NCBI RefSeq assembly: GCF_001639065.2
Contig: NZ_LQXO02000022.1
Coordinates: forward strand, 124,001 to 188,000
From: Vibrio barjaei
GTDB taxonomy: Bacteria; Pseudomonadota; Gammaproteobacteria; Enterobacterales; Vibrionaceae
Reading direction: 5' to 3'
Length of the DNA stretch: 64,000 nucleotides
The notes under the pieces are model-generated. The model was not told the origin of the DNA and did no database searches. It saw nothing but the letters and a program-made list of their open reading frames with translations. Both the position numbers and the translations under genes were made by a program. Positions 55,448-64,000 of the stretch are shown one piece after another; position 1 is the first letter of the stretch, and every line of letters begins with the position of its first letter.

Positions 55448-56452
55448 TTAGGTACGCGTTTCAAACGAGACGGAAACCAAAGCATGGTCGGTACTGAGGT
55501 CATCAATGCCAAATATGGGGTCAATAATATGCTTGTTAGTGAGCTGATAGTCAGTCACCTCAAACATTGAGCGTTCATAGTTAGGGCAAAACTCGCTGGA
55601 TAGAAGAATATGGTCTAATCGACTGCCAGATTCGCCATAGTAATGAGTGATAGGTGGTTTAATCTCATCCACAGGACGAACCGGCTTACCTTTTGGCACT
55701 AAATCCCAACTGTCGTGAAAATGATAAGCTTTGATGTCTGCGAGGGTATCTTTCCTTCGATGACGGTATTGGCTTCGAAACGGTTCGAATTCGTTACTGC
55801 CAATATTGTTGTTGAAATCGCCAAGCAGTAGAAAAGGTCGTTGGTAGCGTTGCTTATTTTGCACTATAGCTTGGTGCAACGCGCCTGCCTCTTGAATTCG
55901 TATCAGCGATGAAAGTGTCTGACCTTGCGTTTCAACGAGCCAAGCATCGACAGTAGACTTGTCGTCTAGACTCTCGTCAGGAAGCGTTGGTCTTTTTGAC
56001 TTGAGATGAACGTTGTACATGTCCAACTCCCCGAGTCCATCGATATTCACGGAAATGTGTAATGCTGGACGGCTGAACTCTCCTTCAAAAGGAGCTAGGG
56101 AAGTGAGATTTGAGTGACGGACAATTGGATAGCGAGAGGCAATGGCCAAAGCAGGATGAGAGTATATATATCCGGACTCTAACCGTGGCTCAGTATTGTA
56201 AGTAAAATAACCATAACCCAATGATTTAACTAAGTCCCGCAACGCTTCAATCGAAAACACTTCTTGGAAAGCAATGATATCGGAGTCGAGTTCGATCAGC
56301 GTTTGCTTCAGCCACTCTGTTTTTTGTTGCCATTGTTTTGTCGTGTAGATGTTCTCCATCTCATAATAGGCAAACGGTGGTTCAACAAAGTTACACAAGT
56401 TGCAGGTGGTGACTTTTAATTTATTTATCTGTGTCAACGTATTAGACTCCAC
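55448..56452 (-). CDS. Endonuclease/exonuclease/phosphatase family protein
   Basis: The 334-residue protein shows the EEP metal and catalytic motifs: IIAFQEVFSIEALRDL near residue 60, YNVHLKSKRP near 145, LLLGDFNNNIGSNEF near 208, DHILLS near 275 and the final STDHALVSV with catalytic Asp-His. No signal peptide. It may hydrolyse a phosphodiester in a nucleic acid or a lipid. It diverges from the MFS gene at 56521. Confidence 0.88.
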   Translation of the reverse strand: MESNTLTQINKLKVTTCNLCNFVEPPFAYYEMENIYTTKQWQQKTEWLKQTLIELDSDIIAFQEVFSIEALRDLVKSLGYGYFTYNTEPRLESGYIYSHPALAIASRYPIVRHSNLTSLAPFEGEFSRPALHISVNIDGLGELDMYNVHLKSKRPTLPDESLDDKSTVDAWLVETQGQTLSSLIRIQEAGALHQAIVQNKQRYQRPFLLLGDFNNNIGSNEFEPFRSQYRHRRKDTLADIKAYHFHDSWDLVPKGKPVRPVDEIKPPITHYYGESGSRLDHILLSSEFCPNYERSMFEVTDYQLTNKHIIDPIFGIDDLSTDHALVSVSFETRT

Positions 56453-56520
56453 TAAAACTCATGTCTAATCGTGAGCATACATTTCCCATATTAAAAATAA
56501 TAGCTCCTTAGGAATTGATA

Positions 56521-57708
56521 ATGTCTTCAATGCAAAGCGCTAGCGGATGGCGAACCCCAAAAAACTTTCTCATCATAATCTCGATTATAGTGCCAATTGC
56601 GTTTTCGAGTTGGATGGCTTTGCTGAACAATTTTGTGATTGAGAAAGCCAATTTTGATGGTTCTGATATTGGTCTGTTGCAGAGCGTTCGTGAGATTCCT
56701 GGATTTTTAGCCTTCACTACCGTCTTTGTCTTACTGTTCATTCGAGAACAGAAGTTCATGATTGTTTCTTTGTTACTGCTGACCTTTGGAGCGGCGATTA
56801 CGGGTATGTTTCCCTCGGTTGCGGGTTTGCTAATTACCACATTAATTATGTCGACGGGTTTTCACTACTTTGAGACACTTAAACAATCCCTGTCACTGCA
56901 ATGGTTAAGCAAAGAAGAAGCGCCTGAAGTGCTGGGCAAACTCATTTCTGTGGGAGCATTAGCTTCTCTATTAACCTATGGCGCGTTATGGGTGATGGTT
57001 GAAGTATTCAAGCTGGATTATATATGGGTTTACGGGATTAGTGGTGGCATTGGCTTTGTATTAGTGCTGTTTATTGCCTTGTCTTTCCCTCAATTCCAAA
57101 CAGAAACCCCTCAGACTAAAAAACTGGTACTGCGTAAGCGTTACTGGCTGTATTACGCCCTTACTTTTATGAGTGGTGCAAGAAGGCAGATTTTTACCGT
57201 TTTTGCTGGTTTCTTAATGGTGGAAAAGTTTGGTTACAGCGTTTCTGATATCACGCTTCTGTTCTTGATTAACTACTTGTTTAACTTCCTCTTTGCTAAA
57301 AAAATCGGTCGGTTTATTGGTGTGGTTGGTGAGCGTAAGGCGCTTATGTTTGAGTATGTTGGACTGATCTTTGTTTTTGTGGGTTATGGACTGGTTCAAA
57401 CGGCAGAATGGGCAGCGGCACTTTACGTTGTTGACCATCTTTTCTTTGCGCTTGCGTTAGCAATCAAAACCTATTTCCAAAAGATCGCAGACCCAGCGGA
57501 TATGGCGTCTACGGCGGGAGTATCCTTTACCATTAACCATATTGCAGCTGTTATCATTCCTGTTACCTTCGGATTTATCTGGCTGATTTCACCTTCAAGC
57601 GTGTTCTATATTGGCGCAGGAATGGCCGCGATTTCATTACTATTGTCACTCAACATTCCTCGAAAGCCAGAAGAAGGCAATGAGGTAAGAGTACTTAACT
57701 GGAGTTAG
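56521..57708 (+). CDS. MFS transporter
   Basis: The 395-residue inner membrane protein has about twelve hydrophobic helices, starting IISIIVPIAFSSWMALLNNF. It contains GLLQSVREIPGFLAF near 55 and RKRYWLYYALTFMSGARRQIFTVFAGF near 205. The substrate is unknown. ATG 56521 has AGGA 9 bases upstream. Confidence 0.85.
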   Translation: MSSMQSASGWRTPKNFLIIISIIVPIAFSSWMALLNNFVIEKANFDGSDIGLLQSVREIPGFLAFTTVFVLLFIREQKFMIVSLLLLTFGAAITGMFPSVAGLLITTLIMSTGFHYFETLKQSLSLQWLSKEEAPEVLGKLISVGALASLLTYGALWVMVEVFKLDYIWVYGISGGIGFVLVLFIALSFPQFQTETPQTKKLVLRKRYWLYYALTFMSGARRQIFTVFAGFLMVEKFGYSVSDITLLFLINYLFNFLFAKKIGRFIGVVGERKALMFEYVGLIFVFVGYGLVQTAEWAAALYVVDHLFFALALAIKTYFQKIADPADMASTAGVSFTINHIAAVIIPVTFGFIWLISPSSVFYIGAGMAAISLLLSLNIPRKPEEGNEVRVLNWS

Positions 57709-57735
57709 GTTAATACTGAACCGACCCTAGAAACA

Positions 57736-57764
57736 AAAAAGCCACTTAGTACAAGTGGCTTTTT
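57736..57764. terminator. Bidirectional terminator between the MFS gene and katG
   Basis: AAAAAGCCACTT (57736-57747) pairs with AAGTGGCTTTTT (57753-57764), with A and T runs for both directions. Confidence 0.9.
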
Positions 57765-57782
57765 CTTATGTATGTATCGTAA

Positions 57783-60303
<2,521 letters not shown>

Positions 60304-60334
60304 AAAGGGATACCTGCTGAGTAGGTATCCCTTT
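60304..60334 (-). terminator. Terminator of the puuA-antiporter operon
   Basis: On the minus strand AAAGGGATACCT and its complement AGGTATCCCTTT form a 12-bp stem, followed by seven T. Confidence 0.92.
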
Positions 60335-60352
60335 GGCATTCTTAGGTCGCGG

Positions 60353-61828
60353 TTATGCAACGACTATGAAGAATAGGGTGGTCGCGACAATACCAATTAA
60401 CGCGTATGGGAACTGCGTTACGGCATGCTGCATTGATGTACAGCCGGAGCCTTGAGCCGATAGCACCGTTGAGTCACTGAAGAAACATGAGTGACTACCT
60501 GCTGCTGATGCTGACAGCATAGCGGCGATGGTTAAGTGCAGTGGAACACCAATTTGCTCCGCAAGAGGAAGAATGATTGGCATGGCAACTGCAAACGTGC
60601 CCCAAGATGATGCAGATGCAAATACCAACCCGCCTGTCACAAGGAATATAAGCGCTGGGAAGTATTGAGCTGACAAGTATGGGCTAACGGTTTCGATAAC
60701 AAACTGAGTCAGACCCAAAGAATCGTTAACACTTTTAAGCATAAAGCCGCCGATAACAGTAGCGAGAGGCAGAAGCATGACCTTAATGCCATCGTACACT
60801 GCGTCGAACAGTTCATTCATGGTGACTAACTTTTGAATGCCGTAGAAACAGATAGTAAAGATAATGGCAACAAACACACCAGCTAATAGGTCAATACCGA
60901 AGTACCAAGAGGCACCGACTAAAACAACCATTGGTAATAGGAAGTTGATTAGTCCCATAGTCGGGTTTGAGTGTGCTTTGATGTCAGCGCCAAAATCGAT
61001 ATCTGTTGCGCCATCTGGTTTAACTTGACCGTTGCGAGCGCGCTCTTCTGCTTTTTTCATTGCGCCTAGGTCTGGCATTTTGCCAATAGCTACGAAGAAA
61101 ACAATCGCCAACGTTACCCAGCCATACGCCATATACGGAATAGCTTGAATGTAGGCAGCAATACCTTGTCCTGGTTCTGCTACTTCATTGGCTTCTAGTA
61201 GTGAGCTGAAGAAGATAGCCCAAGTAGAAATTGGCACCAGAATACAGATAGGTGCTGCCGTCGAGTCAACAAGATAAGCGAGCTTCTCTCGTGAAACCTG
61301 GTAGCCATCAGTAATTTTCTTCATTGATGACGAAATCGCAATGGCGTTTAAGTAGTCATCAATGAAAATCAGAATACCTAGAAAAAATGTCATCAATAGC
61401 GATTGATTACGGCTCTTAACTTTGTTCACCAGCATGTCACTGAAGCTAAGGATACTACCACCTTTCTCTAAAATGGCGATCAGGCCCCCCATTAGACCGC
61501 AAACGAGAATGATCCATGCGATGGTTTCATTCATCATCACATCCATCGAAATGCCAACGATCTGCTCTACTGCTTGAGTTGGGTCTAGCAGTAATACACC
61601 GGCAATTGTGCCACTGAATAGTGCTTCAACGGTGCGGTGTGTGGTTAATGCAAATACAAGCACTAACGATGTCGGTAACAGTGCCAACCAGCCGTAGCTT
61701 TCGCCTTCGACATGATTGAGTCCAATCGAGGTAAAGGTAATAAACAGGAAGACTATTGTAAGGCTAACCGCCAAATGTTTACTGCTTATTTTGAGCGGCG
61801 CCTCCAGCGCCTTTGTCTGCGTAGTCAT
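60353..61828 (-). CDS. NhaC-family Na+/H+ antiporter-like transporter
   Basis: The 491-residue inner membrane protein has about eleven helices and NhaC-family landmarks: ILVCGLMGGLIAILEKGG near residue 120, LIFIDDYLNAIAISSSMKKITD near 160 with paired Asp, STAAPICILVPISTWAIFF near 200, and SASAAGSHSCFFSDSTVLSAQGSGC near 450. Members move Na+/H+ or exchange organic acids or amines for ions. It follows puuA after 17 bases, so a role in polyamine or gamma-glutamyl metabolite transport is possible. ATG 61828 has AAGGA 9 bases upstream, better than ATG 61837, where the site abuts the codon. Confidence 0.85.
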   Translation of the reverse strand: MTTQTKALEAPLKISSKHLAVSLTIVFLFITFTSIGLNHVEGESYGWLALLPTSLVLVFALTTHRTVEALFSGTIAGVLLLDPTQAVEQIVGISMDVMMNETIAWIILVCGLMGGLIAILEKGGSILSFSDMLVNKVKSRNQSLLMTFFLGILIFIDDYLNAIAISSSMKKITDGYQVSREKLAYLVDSTAAPICILVPISTWAIFFSSLLEANEVAEPGQGIAAYIQAIPYMAYGWVTLAIVFFVAIGKMPDLGAMKKAEERARNGQVKPDGATDIDFGADIKAHSNPTMGLINFLLPMVVLVGASWYFGIDLLAGVFVAIIFTICFYGIQKLVTMNELFDAVYDGIKVMLLPLATVIGGFMLKSVNDSLGLTQFVIETVSPYLSAQYFPALIFLVTGGLVFASASSWGTFAVAMPIILPLAEQIGVPLHLTIAAMLSASAAGSHSCFFSDSTVLSAQGSGCTSMQHAVTQFPYALIGIVATTLFFIVVA

Positions 61829-61845
61829 AAAACTCATTCCTTTCG

Positions 61846-63192
61846 TTATGCAGAGTGAAGCATCCAATCAATTTCTAACGGTGTAATAATGCGCTCGAAT
61901 TCGGCCAGTTCACTTCGTTTGCAAGCGAGATACATATCAATAAAGTCTTGAGAGAAAAAGGCACCTAATTCACTGGCTTCAAGCTGTGTCAGTGCATCAG
62001 ACATACGTGTTGGTAGGTCTACGGCGTTTTCACTAAGAGCTGGTGGACATTGTTCTTGGGTATAGTTATCACTCGCTAATACGGCTGAGAGTACTACTGC
62101 AGCGAGAATGTATGGATTGACATCCGCACCTGCGATGCGGTGTTCAATGCGACGGTTTTTACCGTCGCTAATTGGAACGCGAAGGGCGACGCCTCGGTGA
62201 TTCTCACCCCAGTCCGCTTTTGTTGGTACGTAAGCACCAGGCACAAAACGACGGTAAGAGTTCACGTTGGGACATAGGAGGGCCATCGCATCCGAAATCT
62301 GCGATAACATTGCAGCCATAGTTTGGTAGAACAGTGAACTTGCAGAGTCATCGTCTTTATTGGTAAACAGGTTATCGCCTTGCTCATCGATAAGGCTGAT
62401 GTGCATGTGTTGTCCATTTCCTGCTTCTTCAAGGAAAGGTTTTGCCATGAATGTGGCATCAAAACCGTGTTTGTGGGCGATTTGTTTAATAAGACGCTTA
62501 GAGAAAATGATTTCGTCGCATACGCGAAGTACGTCTTGTGAGTGATTAAAGTTAATTTCAAACTGACCCGGTGCAGATTCTGATAGCGCACCGGCCGTAT
62601 TTAAACCTTGATCTGCGGCCGCAGCGTTAAGCTCAGCAAGGAAGTCAGCATAATCATCAAGTCCATCGACATCGTAGACTTCGGTATCTCTTTCGCGTCG
62701 ATTCTTCGTCGGATTAATAGCGGTTTGCAGTTCACCATTTTCACCGCGTTCTTTATCAATGAGGTAAAACTCAAGCTCCAAAGCAACAACTGGAAACATA
62801 CCTTTTGAATGTAGAGTATTCAACATACGGTCGATGATGTTGCGAATAAACAGACGGTGAGGGGTTTTTCCATCGTCTTCCATCATGCTGAGTAGTAGTT
62901 GTCCGGTACCTTCCTTTGCCGTTGGCAGCAAAGTACCAGCGACTGGGAAGCAAAGGTTATCAGGCTCGCCCAGATCTTCACCTAACCCCGCAGATTCAAC
63001 AACGGCACCTTTGGTATCGAGCGTAATAGTAGAAAGTGGAAGAGCAACACCTTTCACTAACTTGTCTAAGGCATCTACCGGTATGCGTTTACCGCGCGGT
63101 GTCGCATTGACATCAGTGAAAATGAGATCAACGTACTTAATTTCTGGCCAACTTTGTCGAAAATTTTTAACTTCCTGTAAATAGGTATCCAT
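61846..63192 (-). CDS. puuA: Gamma-glutamylputrescine synthetase-like ligase
   Basis: The 448-residue enzyme belongs to the glutamine synthetase family and should ligate glutamate to putrescine with ATP. It shows VVALELEFYLID near residue 125, APGQFEINFNHSQDVLRVCDEIIFSKRLIKQIA near 222 with metal Glu, MAKPFLEEAGNGQHMHISL near 262 and RIEHRIAGADVNPYILAA near 345. It lacks the adenylylation-site tail of GlnA. The start ATG 63192 has AGGAG 9 bases upstream; the frame runs to 63267. The divergent puuD-like gene supports polyamine catabolism by the Puu route. Confidence 0.9.
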   Translation of the reverse strand: MDTYLQEVKNFRQSWPEIKYVDLIFTDVNATPRGKRIPVDALDKLVKGVALPLSTITLDTKGAVVESAGLGEDLGEPDNLCFPVAGTLLPTAKEGTGQLLLSMMEDDGKTPHRLFIRNIIDRMLNTLHSKGMFPVVALELEFYLIDKERGENGELQTAINPTKNRRERDTEVYDVDGLDDYADFLAELNAAAADQGLNTAGALSESAPGQFEINFNHSQDVLRVCDEIIFSKRLIKQIAHKHGFDATFMAKPFLEEAGNGQHMHISLIDEQGDNLFTNKDDDSASSLFYQTMAAMLSQISDAMALLCPNVNSYRRFVPGAYVPTKADWGENHRGVALRVPISDGKNRRIEHRIAGADVNPYILAAVVLSAVLASDNYTQEQCPPALSENAVDLPTRMSDALTQLEASELGAFFSQDFIDMYLACKRSELAEFERIITPLEIDWMLHSA

Positions 63193-63388
63193 CTTTACTA
63201 CTCCTAGTGGCCCCACTCTTTGATGAAAAGTTAGCTTAGTGTTTAACAAAAAGAACACAAAAGCCATGTGTTAAATGGGGTTTTTGGCTGTTTTATAAAC
63301 TTATGTAATTGTTTTTATTGTGATTTGTTTAATTTGGCGATTATTTCGACCTTGTTAAACGTTAACTAATTTGTAACAGTTGATCGCC

Positions 63389-63494
63389 TTTTGCTCAATA
63401 TATCGAGCAAAATTAGTGCTTTTTTTGAACAAAATAGAGATCAAAGTCACGATTTGGAACCTATTTTGAACACTTGTGTTGATAATTTTGTACA
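63389..63494. promoter_or_regulatory. Operator region between puuA and puuD
   Basis: TTTTGCTC (63389-63396) and GAGCAAAA (63405-63412) make a perfect 8-bp inverted repeat. TTTTGAACA occurs at 63423-63431 and 63464-63472, and TTTTGTACA at 63486-63494. The TGAACA end resembles the PuuR box of E. coli. No gene lies in 63193-63539. Confidence 0.5.
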
Positions 63495-63539
63495 TGGGTT
63501 GTACGGTTTTTGTTAAATAAATCGAACGTGAGTGTGACA

Positions 63540-64000
63540 ATGTCTGAGATAAGAAAACCAATAATAGGACTCGTAAGCTGTAAGAAAGAGCTCGCTGGAT
63601 ATCAGATACAGGCATTGAATGAGTTCTACCTTCAAGCAGTGAAAGACTTCGGCGGCACACCCATCATTCTTCCATCTGTAATAGAAGAGAGTGAGCTAGA
63701 TAGAGTATTGGCGGTTTGTGATGGACTGTTATTCCCTGGTAGTCATTCCAATGTGGCACCTCATCGATACAACGGTTCACATGAAGAATTGAAGAAAGAT
63801 GAAGCGCGAGATGAATTAGCGATTCAGCTTATACGCCGTGCTATAGATATGAACATTCCGTGCCTTGGTATTTGTCGTGGTTTCCAAGAGATGAACGTGG
63901 CGTTAGGAGGAAGCCTAAACCCTGCAGTTCATGAAGCGGGTTTCAATGACCATCGTGAAAGCGAATCAAAAGATTTTAATGAGAAATATGCTCCTGCTCA
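63540..64000 (+). CDS. puuD: Gamma-glutamyl-gamma-aminobutyrate hydrolase, N-terminal part (cut by window end)
   Basis: From ATG 63540 the frame reads MSEIRKPIIGLVSCKKELAG and stays open to the window end (about 153 residues seen; E. coli PuuD has 254). It is a class I glutamine-amidotransferase-like hydrolase. LFPGSHSNVAPHRY near residue 63 is the oxyanion strand, and the catalytic Cys is in CLGICRGFQEMNVALGGSL near 113. The His-Glu pair lies beyond the window. It would release GABA from gamma-glutamyl-GABA. Divergent from puuA. Confidence 0.88.
   Translation, partial: MSEIRKPIIGLVSCKKELAGYQIQALNEFYLQAVKDFGGTPIILPSVIEESELDRVLAVCDGLLFPGSHSNVAPHRYNGSHEELKKDEARDELAIQLIRRAIDMNIPCLGICRGFQEMNVALGGSLNPAVHEAGFNDHRESESKDFNEKYAPA

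Overview
The window looks like a Vibrio chromosome segment, or one from a close Vibrionaceae relative. Evidence is the gene content: mtlA-mtlD-mtlR, a LysR gene between aceA and glcB, Zur-type rpmE2-rpmJ2 copies, DUF2753 and DUF6482 genes, a SigZ-like sigma factor, and an aerobactin locus of Vibrio type with its own FhuCDB-like transporter. Base composition is moderate and genes are packed on both strands. I saw no rRNA, tRNA or CRISPR array. The species and the chromosome cannot be fixed from the sequence alone.

Layout. 1-1140: 3' end of a metallo-beta-lactamase-fold gene and a HAD phosphatase. 1140-5410: mannitol operon mtlA, mtlD, mtlR with cAMP-CRP-like sites. 5630-8310: DeoR-type regulator and glmS. 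8336 to about 10330: a small Tn7-like element at the classical attTn7 position, 25 bp after the glmS stop, carrying a small soluble protein gene and a lipoprotein gene but no transposition genes. 10467-14300: alpha-glucoside PTS permease and 6-phospho-alpha-glucosidase, divergent from a GntR/UTRA regulator. 14460-18060: amidohydrolase, Zur-controlled ribosomal protein paralogues L31B and L36B, a Fur-box-preceded DUF2753 gene and two unknown small genes. 18187-23290: glyoxylate shunt (aceA, LysR, malate synthase G). 23537-29030: RecQ-family helicase, nagB, ohr/ohrR pair, LysR. 29077-32690: two EamA-type exporters, the first behind a candidate leader-peptide attenuator, and a BamA/TamA-like outer membrane protein. 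32700-40300: SigZ-like sigma factor, DUF6482, iron-dependent alcohol dehydrogenase, a decayed small gene, Nudix, MscS channel, SMP-30 protein and alpha-carbonic anhydrase. 40419-53815: aerobactin export, uptake and synthesis locus. 53837-57710: small protein, pyrrolidone-carboxylate peptidase, YhhY-like acetyltransferase, EEP-family phosphatase/nuclease, MFS carrier. 57783-64000: katG, NhaC-type antiporter, puuA-like ligase, and the start of a divergent puuD-like hydrolase cut by the window end.

The genes form several coherent modules. Sugar modules (mannitol, alpha-glucosides, amino sugars through nagB and glmS) each sit with a local regulator or operator. The iron module combines a putative exporter, a periplasmic binding protein/permease/ATPase system, four synthesis enzymes and the outer membrane receptor, with Fur-like boxes before each transcription unit. 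Metal and oxidant stress genes (Zur-type rpmE2/rpmJ2, ohr/ohrR, katG) complete the picture. The strongest unusual signals are the Tn7-like ends around two unannotated cargo genes and the mutually exclusive hairpins plus an 18-residue leader peptide before the transporter at 29256.
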